Notes: generated by a model from the letters alone, not told the origin. Shown: positions 27,572-40,732, counted from the first letter of the stretch. The stretch is 64,000 nucleotides of DNA from Caballeronia terrestris (GCF_001544515.1 NZ_FCOL02000019.1:58761-122760); one strand, 5' to 3'. A program made the numbers and translations.

Positions 27572-29152
27572 TTAGTTTCGGCCGGGATAGAAGCGCCGGT
27601 TGAGCAAGCTGCGCACCTTCGGCGCGAGTTCGCCCGCCGTCAGCCCGGCTGGGCCTTCGCCCTCGGCGGTGAGCACCTGCGCGGCCAGGCCGTGGAAGTA
27701 GACGCCCGCGAGCGCCGCTTCGTAAGGCGGCAGGCGCTGCGCGAGCAACGCGCCGATCAGGCCGCCGAGGACGTCGCCGGTGCCGCCCGTGGCGAGCGCG
27801 GCGTTACCGGTCGGATTGATCGCGACGCGGCCGTCCGTCGATGCGATCACGGTCCCCGAGCCTTTCAGCACGATCACGCTCGCGTAGCGCGCCGCAAGCT
27901 GACGCGCAGCCGCGATCCGATCGCGCTGCACATCCTTCACTTCGATGCCGAGGAGTCGCGCCGCTTCCAGCGGGTGCGGCGTCAGAATGCACGGATCGCC
28001 CTTCGCGCCGCGCGCAGCGACTGCATCCGCGAGCGACGCATCGCGCGAGACGAGGTTGAGCGCATCGGCATCGAGGAGCTTGGGGACATCGAGCGCGAGC
28101 ACGTCCAACAGCACTCCCTTCGCGCGATCGCTCGACCCCATGCCGCAGCCGACCGCGAGCGCGTCCATCTTGGCGAGCGCGAAGCCGTCGACGTGATGCA
28201 GCATGAGTTCGGGATGCGGCGGATCGTAGGGCGGGGCGCCTTCGCCGATAAACGCCACGTTGACCTTGCCCGCGCCGCCGTAGAGCGCCATGCGCGCGGC
28301 GAGCACGGGCGCGCCGCACATGCCGGTGTCGCCACCGATCACGGCGAGCGTGCCGAACGTGCCCTTGTTGGACGCGTAGTCGCGCGGCGGCATGTGCGCG
28401 GCGAAGAGCGATGGCGCGTTCAGCACGATCGACGGCTCGGCGGGCGGCTCGACGCCGAGTGTCGCGACGAAGAGTTCGCCGGTGAGGTCGCGGCCGTGCG
28501 CGGTGTAGTGTCCCGGCTTCGCGCCGATGAAGGTGATCGTGTGGGTTGCGCGCACAGCCGCGCCGCCGCTGACCGTTTCGCCCGTGTCGCTGTTCAGGCC
28601 GCTCGCGATGTCGAGCGCGAGTACGCCGCCGGCATCGCGTGAATGTTGCGCGATGCGTTTGGCTAGATCGGCGAAGGCGCCTTCGAGCGGACGCGTCAGG
28701 CCGATGCCGAACAATCCGTCGACGACCCAGCTAAAGCCTTCCAGCGATTTCGGCGCGTCGGTTGAAATCACAACGCCCGCCACGCGGGCGGTGTCGAGCG
28801 CCCAGCGGGCGTCGTCGGGCTTGACCTCGACGGGCATGCAGACTTCGACCGCCACGCCCGCCTTCTGCAATTCGGCCGCGAGCACGAGCGCATCGCCGCC
28901 GTTGTTGCCGGGACCAGCGGCGATCCACACGGGCAGCGCCTGCCGCTCGGGCGAATGGTGGTCGGATTCGAGGAGAAACTGCGCGGCGGCCGCGCCCGCG
29001 CGCGCCATCAGCATGTGCGCGGGCAGGGTGCTCGCGGCGCTCGCTTCGAGCGCGCGCAGCTCGTCGAGCGTGAGGAGCGCGAGCGCGTCGTCTTTTGGCG
29101 TGAAATAGGGAGAACGTGACGAGGTCATGGGCGGCGGCGTGGTGAGCGGCAT
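27572..29152 (-). CDS. nnr: Bifunctional NAD(P)H-hydrate epimerase / ADP-dependent NAD(P)H-hydrate dehydratase
   Basis: This enzyme repairs NADH or NADPH hydrates made by heat or side reactions. The 526-residue fusion has an N-terminal YjeF_N epimerase domain (about 25-235, with AAGPGNNGGDALVLA and LALDIASGLNSDTG) and a C-terminal dehydratase domain (about 250-520, with GTLAVIGGDTGMCGA, LTPHPLEAARLLG, VLKGSGTVIA and GTGDVLGGLIGALLAQ). An ATG at 29150-29152 was taken; one at 29126-29128 (MTSSRSPYF) is equally possible, since neither has a good ribosome site. The DadA-like gene ends 38 bases upstream on the same strand. Confidence 0.94.
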   Translation of the reverse strand: MPLTTPPPMTSSRSPYFTPKDDALALLTLDELRALEASAASTLPAHMLMARAGAAAAQFLLESDHHSPERQALPVWIAAGPGNNGGDALVLAAELQKAGVAVEVCMPVEVKPDDARWALDTARVAGVVISTDAPKSLEGFSWVVDGLFGIGLTRPLEGAFADLAKRIAQHSRDAGGVLALDIASGLNSDTGETVSGGAAVRATHTITFIGAKPGHYTAHGRDLTGELFVATLGVEPPAEPSIVLNAPSLFAAHMPPRDYASNKGTFGTLAVIGGDTGMCGAPVLAARMALYGGAGKVNVAFIGEGAPPYDPPHPELMLHHVDGFALAKMDALAVGCGMGSSDRAKGVLLDVLALDVPKLLDADALNLVSRDASLADAVAARGAKGDPCILTPHPLEAARLLGIEVKDVQRDRIAAARQLAARYASVIVLKGSGTVIASTDGRVAINPTGNAALATGGTGDVLGGLIGALLAQRLPPYEAALAGVYFHGLAAQVLTAEGEGPAGLTAGELAPKVRSLLNRRFYPGRN

Positions 29153-29190
29153 TGCGCCGTCACATCGCTGCCGTCATCGGGACCGGACCG

Positions 29191-30471
29191 TCAGAACCGG
29201 TCGATGCGCAAGGCCGCGAGGGTATCGGCGGGAATGTCGGGGGTGAGTCCGGAAACGAGATCCGCGACCACTTTAGCAGACCCGCACGCGAGGCCCCAGC
29301 CGGCCGGACCGTGCGCCGCGTTGACGAAAAGCCGCGCGTGGCCCGTCGCGCCGACAACCGGCAGGCCATCCGGCGACAAGAGGCGCAAGCCTTCCCAGGC
29401 GCGTGCCGCCGACACCTTCGCGGCGCCCGGAACCCAGTCGTGCGTGCCTTGCCCGAGGAGCGCGAGCACGCGGTTGGCGAGCCCGGTGCCGAGCGGCTTG
29501 GCTGTCTTCGCCTCGCTTTGCAGCACGGCGGCGCCGCCGACGCGCAGACGCTGGTTGACGCGCGTCATCGCGATGCGCTTGATCGAATCGACGATTGTGA
29601 TGTGCGGTGCGTGTTCCTCGTAGGCGATGGGCGCGGTCAGGCTGTGCAAGCGCAGCGGATGCAGCGGCAGCTTGCCGTTCACGCGTGCAATCAGCCCCGG
29701 CGTGCCGATGCCCGCCGCGACGACGATCGCGTCCGCCGCGATCAGCTCGGCTTGATGCGTGCCATGCAGCGGCATAAGCTCGACCGCCGCGCGGCTGTCC
29801 TCCAGACTGATCGACGTGACTTCGCGGCCGAGGCGGAACTGCACGCCGCGTTCCTCGAGGATCTGCTTGAGCAACTTGGTGAACAGCGGACAGTTGGCGG
29901 TGCGCTCGGCATCGAGCAGCACGCCGCCCGCGAACGGGGGATCTTCGGGCACGGACGGCTCGGCGGCGGCGCATTCGGCGGGCGTCAGCACGCGATGCGG
30001 CACGTCGAAGCGCTTCAGCAACTCGATCGCCGGCGCGGCCTGTTCGAACTCGCGCGCGCGACGAAATACGTGCAATACGCCCGTGCGCTGCTCGCAGTCG
30101 AGCGCGAACGCCGCCTCGATCTCGCCGATCACCCGCCGCGACAGTTCCACGAGCGGCTTCAGGCGCGAGTATTGGGCGGTAAACGCGTCCGGATCCCGCA
30201 AAAGGGCGAGTTTTTTGACGAAATCGCGCGTCGCGGTATCGAAACCGGGTTTGAACACGATGCCGGTTTTGTTCGCGCTGCGCGTGCCCATGAAGGTCGG
30301 GCCGAACCAGACGTCGAGCGGGGAGGGCAGCATCGGGCCGCCATGCCCGTAGGTCGCGCCTTGCGCGACAGTCGCGTGGCGCTCGATCACGCACACGCGG
30401 TGTCCGGCCGCAAGCAACTGATACGCGGTGGCGATGCCGCCGATTCCGCCGCCGATGACGATTACATCCAT
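29191..30471 (-). CDS. DadA-like FAD-dependent D-amino-acid dehydrogenase
   Basis: This is a 426-residue flavoprotein of the DAO/DadA family that oxidises D-amino acids to 2-oxo acids. The FAD-binding Rossmann motif is at the N-terminus (VIVIGGGIGGIATAYQLLAAG). GATYGHGGPMLPSPL matches the DadA QANGG-type region loosely. The C-terminal LLSPDGLPVVGATGHARLFVNAAHGPAGWGLACGSA is the conserved FAD-contacting end. The start MDVIVIGGG (CAT at 30469-30471) is fixed by the Rossmann strand. The substrate is uncertain; alanine racemase (dadX), often linked, is not present. Confidence 0.85.
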   Translation of the reverse strand: MDVIVIGGGIGGIATAYQLLAAGHRVCVIERHATVAQGATYGHGGPMLPSPLDVWFGPTFMGTRSANKTGIVFKPGFDTATRDFVKKLALLRDPDAFTAQYSRLKPLVELSRRVIGEIEAAFALDCEQRTGVLHVFRRAREFEQAAPAIELLKRFDVPHRVLTPAECAAAEPSVPEDPPFAGGVLLDAERTANCPLFTKLLKQILEERGVQFRLGREVTSISLEDSRAAVELMPLHGTHQAELIAADAIVVAAGIGTPGLIARVNGKLPLHPLRLHSLTAPIAYEEHAPHITIVDSIKRIAMTRVNQRLRVGGAAVLQSEAKTAKPLGTGLANRVLALLGQGTHDWVPGAAKVSAARAWEGLRLLSPDGLPVVGATGHARLFVNAAHGPAGWGLACGSAKVVADLVSGLTPDIPADTLAALRIDRF

Positions 30472-30942
30472 GATTCTTGTGTCGCCCGAAGGCGTGAGAC
30501 TTGCGAGTTTTGCGCGGATTCGGTGGTTTGGCGCGGGATCGCGAGCGTTGCAGGAAAGGCGAGGGCCACCGCGCTGGAAACAGGCGCGCGGCGTTTGCCC
30601 GATGAAAGCGCGCCATGATAGCGCCAAACGCGCCATCCCGGGACGCGCGCGCCATCGTCCGGAGGCCTTGCGCATCCGCGAAAAGCCGGGCCCACAAGCG
30701 TTGCACCGGGTTCGAAAAAATCCGCGACAATTGCGCCCCTGGCCGTTTTCAGGATGCCGGACCGGAGGGTCAAGAAAGCGCGCCGGGCGGCATCGGCGGG
30801 CGCTTGCGGCTGGCCGCCCGGCCGATTTCGAGACACTTCCGGGTTATAATCCGGGTCTTCCTTTCGCCTCACGCCGCTTCGTTTGCAGGTTCAGGCCCGC
30901 AAACTACGAACGGCCCATCGACGTCATCGACGCACCGTCCCA
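30472..30942. other. Divergent intergenic region between the DadA-like gene and purL
   Basis: This is a 471-base gap with no supported gene. It contains a perfect -10 TATAAT at 30845-30850, suitable for purL with a leader of about 85 bases. No purine riboswitch or clear PurR operator was seen. Confidence 0.45.
30845..30850 (+). promoter_or_regulatory. -10 box upstream of purL
   Basis: A perfect TATAAT lies in an otherwise GC-rich region, about 90 bases before the purL ATG. The matching -35 is weak (ATTTCG-like). Confidence 0.5.
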
Positions 30943-33900
30943 ATGGCCCACTTCTCGTGTTTCCCCGGCGCTTCGGCCCTCTCCGATTTCCGTCAGACCC
31001 GTCTCCTTGAAACGCTCGCCCGCATCGACGCGAACATCGTCGGCGTGCGCGGCCAGTATCTGCACTTCGTCAATTCCGCCGTGCCGCTCGCCGACGAGGA
31101 AACCAGCCGCATCCACGCGCTGATGCATTATGGCGCGCCGTTCGAGGAGCACAAGGAACGCGGCAACGTCGAAACGTTCATGGTCGTGCCGCGGTTCGGC
31201 ACAGTGTCGCCGTGGGCGAGCAAGGCGACCGACATCGCGCATCACTGCGGTCTCACGCAAGTGCGCCGGATCGAGCGCGGCGTCGAATACACGGTCGTCA
31301 TGAAAAGCGGGCTGCTCGGCGGCAAGAAGACGCTCTCCGACGAAGCGCGTGCGCAAGTCGCGGCGGCGCTGCACGACCGCATGACCGAAAACGTCGTGCC
31401 CTCGCGCGATCACGCGCTGCATCTCTTCGACGAACTGCCGGCGAAGCCGCTGCAAACCGTCGATATCCTCGCGAACGGGCGCGGCGCGCTGGAAGCGGCG
31501 AACCTGGAGCTGGGCCTGGCACTCGCGGACGACGAAATCGACTATCTCGTCGATGCGTTCAAATCGCTCGAGCGCAACCCGACCGACGTCGAACTGATGA
31601 TGTTCGCGCAGGCGAACAGCGAACACTGCCGCCACAAGATTTTCAACGGTGAGTGGACCATCGACGGCGAAAAGCAGGACATTTCGCTCTTCCAGATGAT
31701 CCGCAACACCGAGAAGCTGAATCACGAGGGCACGATCGTCGCGTATTCGGACAATTCCGCGATCATGGCGGGCGGCGTGGCCGAGCGCTGGTTTCCGCGC
31801 GGCGCGAGCGAGCACTACGAGCGCAACGTCGAACTGACGCACACGCTGATGAAGGTCGAGACGCACAATCACCCGACCGCGATCTCGCCGTTCGCGGGCG
31901 CCGCGACCGGCTCCGGCGGCGAAATCCGCGACGAAGGCGCGACCGGGCGCGGTGCGCGTCCGAAGGCGGGTCTCGCGGGCTTCACGGTATCGAATCTCGA
32001 TTTGCCGGACGCGCGCCAGAAGTGGGAAAACGACCGCGACAGCGCGACGCCCGTGCCGCAACGCAATCCCGCCGGCGAAAGCGCGCCATACGGACGCCCG
32101 GACCGCATCGCGTCGCCGCTGCAGATCATGATCGACGGGCCGATCGGCGCCGCCGCCTTCAACAACGAATTCGGCCGGCCGAACCTCGGTGGCTACTTCC
32201 GCACTTATGAGCAGAACGTCGCGGGGCGCGTGCGCGGCTATCACAAGCCGATCATGATCGCGGGCGGCATCGGCAATATTTCGGATCAGCACACGCACAA
32301 GCTGGATCTGCCGGCGGGCACGCTGCTGATCCAGATCGGCGGACCGGGCATGCGCATCGGCATGGGCGGCGGCGCGGCGAGCTCGATGGCGACTGGCGCC
32401 AATACCGCCGAACTCGATTTCGACTCGGTCCAGCGCGGTAATCCCGAAATTCAGCGCCGCGCGCAGGAAGTGATCAACGCGTGCTGGCAGCTCGGCGAGA
32501 AGAACCCGATTCTGTCGATTCACGACGTCGGCGCGGGCGGCATTTCGAACGCGTTCCCGGAGCTCGTCGATGGCGCGGGCAAGGGCGCGGTGTTCGAACT
32601 GCGCAAGGTGCAACTCGAAGAAAGCGGCTTGTCGCCGCGCGAAATCTGGTCGAACGAGGCGCAGGAGCGCTACGTCCTCGCGATCGCGCCCGCCGACCTG
32701 CCTGCGTTCGAGGCGATCTGCGAACGTGAGCGCTGCCCGGTCGCGGTCGTCGGCGTGGCGAGCGAGGAGCGCGAACTGAAGCTGATCGACGACGAAAGCG
32801 ACGGCCAGCCGCCGGTCGACATGCCGATGGACGTGCTGCTCGGCAAGCCGCCGAAAATGCATCGCGACGTGAAGCGCGAATCGGCGAAGTTCGAGCCGAT
32901 CGACGTAACCGGCGTGCCGCTGTCGGAAATCGCCGTCGACGTACTGAAGCACCCGACGGTCGCGAGCAAATCGTTCCTGATCACCATCGGCGACCGTTCG
33001 GTCGGCGGCACGACCGCGCGCGACCAGATGGTCGGGCCGTGGCAAGTGCCGGTCGCGGACTGCGCGATCACGACGATGGACTACGCCGGCTACCGCGGCG
33101 AAGCGATGACGATCGCTGAACGCACGCCGCTCGCCGTCATCGACGCGCCCGCGTCGGGCCGCATGGCCGTCGGCGAAGCGGTGACGAACATCGCCGCCGC
33201 GCCGATCGAGTCGCTGAAGAAGCTGAAGCTGTCGGCGAACTGGATGGCCGCGTGCGGCAGCGCGGGCGAGGACGCCGCGCTCTTCGATACCGTCAAGGCC
33301 ATCGGCATGGAACTGTGCCCGGCGCTCGGCATCAGCATTCCGGTTGGCAAGGATTCGCTGTCGATGCGCACCAAGTGGCAGGACGCGACGGGCGCGGCGA
33401 AGGAAGTGGTGTCGCCGGTGTCGCTGATCATCTCGGCGTTCGCGCCGGTCGAAGACGTGCGCCGCCAGTTGACGCCGCAGTTGCGCCGCGATACCGACTC
33501 CGTGCTGATCGCGATCGATCTCGGGCGCGGGCGCAATCGCCTGGGCGGCAGCATTTTCGCGCAGGTGACGCAGCAGGTCGGCGACACGGTGCCCGACGTC
33601 GACGACGCCGAGGACCTGAAGCGCTTCTTCACCGCGATCCAGTCGCTGAACGCGGACGGCAAGTTGCTCGCGTACCACGACCGTTCGGACGGCGGCCTGT
33701 GGGCGACGGTCTGCGAGATGGCGTTCGCGGGGCACGTGGGCGTGTCGCTGAACGTCGATATGCTGACGCTCGATCCGAACCACGAATCCGACTACGGCGA
33801 CGCGAAGGACTGGGCGAAGCAGACGAGCGGCCGTCGCGACGATCGTACGATCCGCGCGTTGTTCTCCGAAGAACTCGGCGCGGTCGTGCAGGTGCGCGCG

Positions 33901-34980
33901 GCCGATCGCGATGCGGTGCTCGTCGCGTTGCGCGATAACGGTTTGTCGGCGTGTTCGCACGTGATCGGGAAGCCGAACGAGCGCGACACGATCGAAATCT
34001 ATCGCGACGCGAAGAAGATTTACGACGCGCCGCGCAGCGAGCTGCATCGCGCGTGGGGCGAAGTGAGCTGGCGCATCGCGCGGCTGCGGGACAACCCCGC
34101 GTGCGCCGACGCCGAATACGAAGCGCTCGCTGATGCGAACGATCCGGGCATTTCGCCTGTGCTGACGTTCGATCCGGCGCAGGACGTGGCGGCGCCGTTC
34201 GTCAGCAGCGGTGCACGGCCGCGAGTCGCCATCCTGCGCGAGCAGGGCGTCAACTCGCATCTGGAAACGGCCTACGCGTTCGACCGCGCAGGCTTCGACG
34301 CGCACGACGTCCACATGAGCGACCTGCTCGAAGGGCGGGTGACGCTCGCAGATTTCGCAGGCGCGGTCGCGTGCGGCGGCTTCTCGTACGGCGATGTGCT
34401 CGGCGCGGGCGAGGGCTGGGCGAAGACGATCCGCTTCAACCCGCGTCTCGCCGACATGTTCGCCGCGTTCTTCGGCCGCACCGATACGTTCGCGCTCGGC
34501 ATCTGCAACGGCTGCCAGATGATGAGCAGCCTGGCGTCGATCATTCCCGGCGCCGATGCCTGGCCGAAGTTCACGCGCAATAAGTCCGAGCAGTTCGAGG
34601 CGCGTTTTTCGCTCGTGGAAGTCGAGAGCTCGCCGTCGATTTTCTTCGCCGGCATGGAAGGCTCGCGGATTCCGGTGGCGGTCGCGCACGGCGAGGGTTT
34701 CGCAGACTTTTCGCAGCAGGGCGATGTGTCGAAGGCGCTGGTGACGATGCGTTACGTCGATCACCACGGTCAGGCGACGGAGCGGTATCCGTTCAATCCG
34801 AACGGGTCACCGGAAGGGATTACGTCGGTGACGACGCCGGACGGGCGGTTCACGGTGCTGATGCCGCACACGGAGCGCGTGCATCGCAATGTGCAGATGA
34901 GCTGGACGCCGGAGGAGTGGACCACTGATGCGAGCCCGTGGCTCAGGGTGTTTCAGAATGCGCGGCGGTGGGTGGGGTAA
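30943..34980 (+). CDS. purL: Phosphoribosylformylglycinamidine synthase (large single-chain form)
   Basis: PurL converts FGAR, glutamine and ATP to FGAM in purine synthesis. The 1345-residue protein is the long proteobacterial form, with an N-terminal PurS-like domain, a linker, two AIRS-like halves and a C-terminal glutaminase. [15 protein letters not shown] and [22 protein letters not shown] mark the first active site, and [17 protein letters not shown] [13 protein letters not shown] the second half. The glutaminase (about 1080-1345) has [15 protein letters not shown], nucleophile Cys in [12 protein letters not shown], and VAHGEG. The start [14 protein letters not shown] was chosen by homology. 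Confidence 0.97.
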   Translation: MAHFSCFPGASALSDFRQTRLLETLARIDANIVGVRGQYLHFVNSAVPLADEETSRIHALMHYGAPFEEHKERGNVETFMVVPRFGTVSPWASKATDIAHHCGLTQVRRIERGVEYTVVMKSGLLGGKKTLSDEARAQVAAALHDRMTENVVPSRDHALHLFDELPAKPLQTVDILANGRGALEAANLELGLALADDEIDYLVDAFKSLERNPTDVELMMFAQANSEHCRHKIFNGEWTIDGEKQDISLFQMIRNTEKLNHEGTIVAYSDNSAIMAGGVAERWFPRGASEHYERNVELTHTLMKVETHNHPTAISPFAGAATGSGGEIRDEGATGRGARPKAGLAGFTVSNLDLPDARQKWENDRDSATPVPQRNPAGESAPYGRPDRIASPLQIMIDGPIGAAAFNNEFGRPNLGGYFRTYEQNVAGRVRGYHKPIMIAGGIGNISDQHTHKLDLPAGTLLIQIGGPGMRIGMGGGAASSMATGANTAELDFDSVQRGNPEIQRRAQEVINACWQLGEKNPILSIHDVGAGGISNAFPELVDGAGKGAVFELRKVQLEESGLSPREIWSNEAQERYVLAIAPADLPAFEAICERERCPVAVVGVASEERELKLIDDESDGQPPVDMPMDVLLGKPPKMHRDVKRESAKFEPIDVTGVPLSEIAVDVLKHPTVASKSFLITIGDRSVGGTTARDQMVGPWQVPVADCAITTMDYAGYRGEAMTIAERTPLAVIDAPASGRMAVGEAVTNIAAAPIESLKKLKLSANWMAACGSAGEDAALFDTVKAIGMELCPALGISIPVGKDSLSMRTKWQDATGAAKEVVSPVSLIISAFAPVEDVRRQLTPQLRRDTDSVLIAIDLGRGRNRLGGSIFAQVTQQVGDTVPDVDDAEDLKRFFTAIQSLNADGKLLAYHDRSDGGLWATVCEMAFAGHVGVSLNVDMLTLDPNHESDYGDAKDWAKQTSGRRDDRTIRALFSEELGAVVQVRAADRDAVLVALRDNGLSACSHVIGKPNERDTIEIYRDAKKIYDAPRSELHRAWGEVSWRIARLRDNPACADAEYEALADANDPGISPVLTFDPAQDVAAPFVSSGARPRVAILREQGVNSHLETAYAFDRAGFDAHDVHMSDLLEGRVTLADFAGAVACGGFSYGDVLGAGEGWAKTIRFNPRLADMFAAFFGRTDTFALGICNGCQMMSSLASIIPGADAWPKFTRNKSEQFEARFSLVEVESSPSIFFAGMEGSRIPVAVAHGEGFADFSQQGDVSKALVTMRYVDHHGQATERYPFNPNGSPEGITSVTTPDGRFTVLMPHTERVHRNVQMSWTPEEWTTDASPWLRVFQNARRWVG

Positions 34981-35004
34981 TTTGCTACCAAGCCTGGAAT
35001 GAAA

Positions 35005-35040
35005 ATGCGGCCCCTTGTTTCCAAGGGGCCGCATTGTTTT
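35005..35040. terminator. Bidirectional terminator between purL and the parvulin gene
   Basis: ATGCGGCCCCTTG (35005-35017) pairs perfectly with CAAGGGGCCGCAT (35022-35034) around a 4-base loop, with AAAA before it and TGTTTT after it. It separates convergent genes. Confidence 0.9.
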
Positions 35041-35064
35041 GTGGCCTGTACGTCAGCGGGTGAC

Positions 35065-35847
35065 TTACTTCACCACCGCCTTCTGCCGCAACCCTTCCTC
35101 AAACGCCTGCAGCTTCTCCTGCTGAATCTGCTGCGCGATCTGCGGCTTCACCTGCTCGAGCGGTGGCGGCGGCGTTTCACGCGAATCATCGAGACGAATG
35201 ATGTGCCAGCCGAACTGCGTCTTCACCGGTTCCGGCGTCACTTCACCCTTCTTCAGCTTCTGCGCGGCAGCGCCGAATTCAGGCACATAAGCCTGCGGGC
35301 TCGACCAGTCGAGATCGCCGCCGTTCTTGCCCGATCCCGGGTCCTTCGAATATTGCTTTGCCAGATCCTCGAAGCTCGCGCCCGCCTTGATCTTCGCGAT
35401 CAGCTCCTTCGCCTGCGCTTCGTCCTCGACGAGGATGTGATGCAGATGCAGTTCCTTGCCGCCGCCCGCCTGCTTCACGAGTTCGTCGTAGCGTGCCTTG
35501 ATCTCGGCATCGGTCGGAGCGTGGGTCTTCACGAAGTCTTCGATCAGCGCGCGCAGCACGACCGTCTGCTGCGCGACGGCGAGTTGCGCCTTCACGTCAG
35601 GACGCATCGCAACGCCGCGACGATTGGCTTCCTGCATCAGAATCTCGCGATTGATCAGTTCCTCGCGCACGGCCGCCTGCAATTGCGGCGAGTCCTTCTG
35701 ACCCTGCTGGACGAGCTGGCCGACGAGCGCGTTCGCACGCGCAGTCGGAATCGGCGTGCCGTTCACGACGGCGATGTTTTGCGCGTAAGCGGGCACCGCC
35801 GCGAACGCAGCCAGCAACACCCAGAGACGGGTTTTTTTCAAAGTCAT
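35065..35847 (-). CDS. Periplasmic parvulin-type peptidyl-prolyl isomerase
   Basis: This 260-residue exported chaperone is of the PrsA/SurA-like parvulin type. The signal peptide MTLKKTRLWVLLAAFAAVPAYAQ is cleaved near residue 22. A helical SurA_N-like region (about 25-130) is followed by a parvulin domain at about 135-230 (LHLHHILVEDEAQAKELI, GSGKNGGDLDWSSPQAYVPEF, VKTQFGWHIIRLDDS). It ends in a charged helical tail. It is the second parvulin in the window after ppiD, and lacks a membrane anchor. The neighbours bolA and yciB are on the same strand upstream, separated by 88 bases. Confidence 0.92.
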   Translation of the reverse strand: MTLKKTRLWVLLAAFAAVPAYAQNIAVVNGTPIPTARANALVGQLVQQGQKDSPQLQAAVREELINREILMQEANRRGVAMRPDVKAQLAVAQQTVVLRALIEDFVKTHAPTDAEIKARYDELVKQAGGGKELHLHHILVEDEAQAKELIAKIKAGASFEDLAKQYSKDPGSGKNGGDLDWSSPQAYVPEFGAAAQKLKKGEVTPEPVKTQFGWHIIRLDDSRETPPPPLEQVKPQIAQQIQQEKLQAFEEGLRQKAVVK

Positions 35848-35935
35848 CGGAAGTTCCTAATCAGGCAAAACATGCCCTACGAGGCGAGTTAAAGAAACGA
35901 GCGGAGGCAACAAGAATCGGAAACTGCGGGGACGA

Positions 35936-36253
35936 TCATTCGAATTGTCGTGAGAATTCTTCGGGCGTATAAGCCTTGATCGCGAGTGCATGAACGCCGC
36001 GCCGCATCTCCTCGGCCAGCGCATCATACACCAGCCGGTGCCGCGCCACGCGGGGCTTGCCGGCGAATTGCGCCGACACGATCGTCACCGTATAGTGGCT
36101 TCCCGATGCCGCTCCGGCGTGGCCCGCATGAGCGGCGCTGTCGTCTTCGATGTGAAGGGAAGTAGGCGCAAGCGCCGTGTTCAGACGCGCTTCGAGATGC
36201 GCAATCTTGTCCGAAGCGGAGGCGCTCATGAAGTCGCCCAGGTGATGAGTCAT
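35936..36253 (-). CDS. bolA: BolA family protein
   Basis: BolA-type proteins partner with monothiol glutaredoxins in iron-sulfur and redox control, and affect cell shape. The 105-residue product has the conserved core [36 protein letters not shown] and the helix-turn-like [18 protein letters not shown]. The start at 36251-36253 (MTHHLGDFM) is chosen because its ATG overlaps the stop codon of yciB (ATGA), implying translational coupling. An internal ATG at 36229 (MSASASDK) would give a shorter form. Confidence 0.92.
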   Translation of the reverse strand: MTHHLGDFMSASASDKIAHLEARLNTALAPTSLHIEDDSAAHAGHAGAASGSHYTVTIVSAQFAGKPRVARHRLVYDALAEEMRRGVHALAIKAYTPEEFSRQFE

Positions 36254-36786
36254 CGCTCGTCCTCCTTCATGTGTTTGGCGAGCCACAGGCTTTGCAGCAC
36301 GATGAACACGAACAGGCAGCCGGTTGCGCCGAAGAGCTTGAAGTTCACCCACTGGTCGGTCGTGAAGTTGTACGCGACGAACAGATTGACGATCCCGAGA
36401 ATCGCGAAGAACACTGCCCACGCGATGTTCAACTGTCCCCACACGCGATGCGGCAGCACGATCTGCTTGCCCATCATCGCTTCGATCAGGTTCTTCTTGA
36501 AGGCGAGCTGCGAAATGATCAGCGCAACCGCGAAAAGCCAGTAGAGCGCCGTAGGCTTCCATTTGATGAAGGTGTCGTTGTGCAGCACGAGCGTCGCGCC
36601 GCCGAACACGACGACGACGCCGAGACTCACCCACAGCATCGCATCGACCTTGCGATGCCGGAACGCGACCCACGCGATCTGCACGAGCGTGGCCACGATG
36701 GCGACCGCGGTCGCCGTGTAGATGCCCCAGATCTTGAATGCGACGAAAAAGAGAATGATCGGGAACAGATCGAACAGAAATTTCAT
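36250..36786 (-). CDS. yciB: Septation / inner-membrane protein YciB (IspZ family)
   Basis: YciB is an inner-membrane protein that affects septation and envelope integrity. The 178-residue protein begins [27 protein letters not shown] and has about five hydrophobic helices (about 3-20, 22-42, 50-68, 76-92, 120-170). The family segments [24 protein letters not shown] and [22 protein letters not shown] are present. It overlaps bolA by four bases (ATGA) and so forms an operon with it. Confidence 0.94.
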   Translation of the reverse strand: MKFLFDLFPIILFFVAFKIWGIYTATAVAIVATLVQIAWVAFRHRKVDAMLWVSLGVVVVFGGATLVLHNDTFIKWKPTALYWLFAVALIISQLAFKKNLIEAMMGKQIVLPHRVWGQLNIAWAVFFAILGIVNLFVAYNFTTDQWVNFKLFGATGCLFVFIVLQSLWLAKHMKEDER

Positions 36787-36893
36787 GGGCGTTCGGACGA
36801 GGACGTGAGCTTGAAAAGCACGCGCCGTTCGCTATGAGCTTTCAGGCCCGTGCGAACGACGCGTGCAGGTCGACCGGCGTGCGGTCGCAGGGA

Positions 36894-37316
36894 TTACTTG
36901 GGTTCGAATTGTAGCGCAGCCGAGTTGATGCAATAGCGCAGGCCGGTCGGCGCGGGGCCGTCCTCGAACACGTGGCCGAGGTGCGCGCCGCAATTCTTGC
37001 ACTGCACTTCGATGCGCAGCATGCCGTGCGCGCGGTCCGTTTTCTCCGCGATCACTTCGCCGTTGATCGGCTTGAAGTAGCTCGGCCAGCCGCAACCGGC
37101 GTCGAACTTGGTGTCGGATTCGAAGAGCGGCGTGCCGCAGCAGACGCAATCGTAGACGCCGCGTTCGGTGTGGTCCCAGTATTGGCCGGTGAACGGCCGT
37201 TCGGTGGCGGCGTGGCGCGTGACCTGATACTGGATGTCCGAGAGTTCCCGGCGATACGTCTCGTCGTCCTTTTGCAGCGGGGCCGCGCCTTCGCGGGTGA
37301 GGTCGTCTCTGTTCAT
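36894..37316 (-). CDS. msrB: Peptide methionine-(R)-S-oxide reductase
   Basis: MsrB repairs the R-epimer of methionine sulfoxide in proteins. The 140-residue enzyme has zinc ligands C57/C60 (CVCC) and C106/C109 (CKNC), and the catalytic cysteine C129 in [26 protein letters not shown] and [12 protein letters not shown] are family-specific. Its length is normal for a free-standing MsrB. It lies between selO (57 bases upstream, same strand) and yciB. An oxidative-stress role suits its SelO neighbour, but co-regulation is not shown. Confidence 0.97.
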   Translation of the reverse strand: MNRDDLTREGAAPLQKDDETYRRELSDIQYQVTRHAATERPFTGQYWDHTERGVYDCVCCGTPLFESDTKFDAGCGWPSYFKPINGEVIAEKTDRAHGMLRIEVQCKNCGAHLGHVFEDGPAPTGLRYCINSAALQFEPK

Positions 37317-37373
37317 ATCAATCCTTTCGTCTTTATTGATCGGCCTGGGTGGCTAGCTGATATATGGGCGCTT

Positions 37374-38948
<1,575 letters not shown>

Positions 38949-39061
38949 GTTGAGCGCCTCTGGGTTAAACGATATTGTAATTCCGCGCCCGCGGGCCTGC
39001 TGGAGCCGCGCGGCATAAGCCTTGCGCACTTCCGAAGCCCGCACCAACGAGGACATTGCCC

Positions 39062-40732
39062 ATGACGTCGTCGCTTCACGGCCAGATGATGGATGTACCG
39101 CTGCTCGCTTCGTCGCTGTTGTCTCACGCCGCACGGCATTATGGTGATACGGAGATCGTGTCGCGCCGTATCGAAGGCGATATCCACCGCTATACCTACC
39201 GCGATTGCGAGAAGCGCGCGAAACAGCTCGCGCAGGCGCTGATTGCCTTGGGCGTCGAACCCGGCGACCGCGTCGGCACGCTCGCGTGGAACGGCTACCG
39301 GCATCTCGAGTGCTATTACGGCACGACCGGCATGGGCGCCGTGTGCCACACGATCAACCCGCGGCTTTTCCCGGACCAGATTGCCTTCATCATCGATCAC
39401 GCCGACGACGCCTACGTCTGCTTCGACATGACCTTCGCGCCGCTCGTCGACATCATCGCGCCGCAGTGTCCGAAGGTGAAAGGCTGGATTGCGCTCGGCG
39501 ATGCGTCGTGCATCGGTGAGCATCTCGGACAGTATCTCGGCAACATGGAGCAGCCGGTGCTGAGCTACGAGACGCTCGTCACCGCGCAGGACGGCAACCA
39601 CGAATGGCCGCAGTTCGACGAGCGCACGGCATCGTTTCTCTGCTACACGTCGGGCACGACCGGCAATCCGAAGGGCGCGCTCTATTCGCATCGATCGACG
39701 GTGCTGCATGCATACGGCGCCGCGCTCCCCGACGCGATGGGCGCCTCGTGCAGCGATTCGATCCTGCCCGTCGTGCCGATGTTCCATGTCAACGCGTGGG
39801 GCATTCCGCACGCGGCGCCGCTCGTCGGCGCGAAGCTCGTGTTCCCGGGCAAGGACCTCGACGGCAAGTCGCTCTACGAGTTGATGGAAAGCGAAGGCGT
39901 CACGTATTCGGCGGGCGTGCCGACCGTGTGGCTCGGTCTTCTCAACTACATGAAGCAGGCGGACGTGCGCTTCTCGACGCTCAAGCGCACGGTGATCGGC
40001 GGCTCCGCGTGTCCGCCAGCGATGCTGCGCACCTTCGAGGACGACTACGGCGTCGAAGTGATCCACGCGTGGGGCATGACGGAGATGTCGCCGCTCGGCA
40101 CGCTTGCGCGCCTGAGCTGGAAGCAGAAGCAGCGCTCGCCCGAGGAACAGCGCGCCTCGCGGGAGAAGCAGGGGCATGTGATCTTCGGCGTCGATATGAA
40201 GATCGTCGGCGAGGAGGGTCAGGAACTGCCGTGGGACGGCCGCGCATTCGGCGATCTCTACGTGCGCGGTCCGTGGGTGATCGACCATTATTTCCGGCGC
40301 GATGAGTCGCCGCTCGTCGACGGCTGGTTCCCGACCGGCGACGTCGCGACCATCGACGCCGACGGCTTCATGCACATAACTGACCGCAGCAAGGACGTGA
40401 TCAAGTCGGGCGGCGAGTGGATCAGTTCGATCGACCTGGAGAACATCGCGGTGTCGCATCCGCAGGTGGCGGAGGCGGCGTGTATCGCGTGCTCGCATCC
40501 GAAGTGGACGGAGCGGCCGCTGATCGTCGCGGTTTTGCGCCCGGACGCGACGCTGACGCGCGACGAACTGCTCGCGTACTACGACGGCAAGGTCGCAAAG
40601 TGGTGGGTCCCGGACGACGTCGTCTTCGCCGATGAACTTCCGCACACCGCCACCGGCAAGCTGCAAAAGCTGCGGCTGCGTGAGATTTATCGCGATCACG
40701 TGTTGCCGGACGCCGCCGAGAAGGCTGTCTGA
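39062..40732 (+). CDS. Fatty-acyl-CoA ligase (AMP-binding)
   Basis: This 556-residue adenylate-forming enzyme activates carboxylic acids as CoA thioesters. It has the P-loop-like [18 protein letters not shown] (about 196-213) and A5-type region [13 protein letters not shown]. The hinge and catalytic region reads [35 protein letters not shown], and the C-terminal catalytic Lys lies in [15 protein letters not shown]. Close relatives are annotated as medium/long-chain or 3-(methylthio)propionyl-CoA ligases, so chain length is uncertain. ATG 39062 ([14 protein letters not shown]) is used. Beta-oxidation genes follow, but behind their own promoter. Confidence 0.92.
   Translation: MTSSLHGQMMDVPLLASSLLSHAARHYGDTEIVSRRIEGDIHRYTYRDCEKRAKQLAQALIALGVEPGDRVGTLAWNGYRHLECYYGTTGMGAVCHTINPRLFPDQIAFIIDHADDAYVCFDMTFAPLVDIIAPQCPKVKGWIALGDASCIGEHLGQYLGNMEQPVLSYETLVTAQDGNHEWPQFDERTASFLCYTSGTTGNPKGALYSHRSTVLHAYGAALPDAMGASCSDSILPVVPMFHVNAWGIPHAAPLVGAKLVFPGKDLDGKSLYELMESEGVTYSAGVPTVWLGLLNYMKQADVRFSTLKRTVIGGSACPPAMLRTFEDDYGVEVIHAWGMTEMSPLGTLARLSWKQKQRSPEEQRASREKQGHVIFGVDMKIVGEEGQELPWDGRAFGDLYVRGPWVIDHYFRRDESPLVDGWFPTGDVATIDADGFMHITDRSKDVIKSGGEWISSIDLENIAVSHPQVAEAACIACSHPKWTERPLIVAVLRPDATLTRDELLAYYDGKVAKWWVPDDVVFADELPHTATGKLQKLRLREIYRDHVLPDAAEKAV

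Noticed and set aside
30904..34767. Minus-strand open frame of 1287 codons opposite purL
   Set aside because: It mirrors purL codon bias. The translation is Arg/His-rich without motifs, and purL itself is intact.
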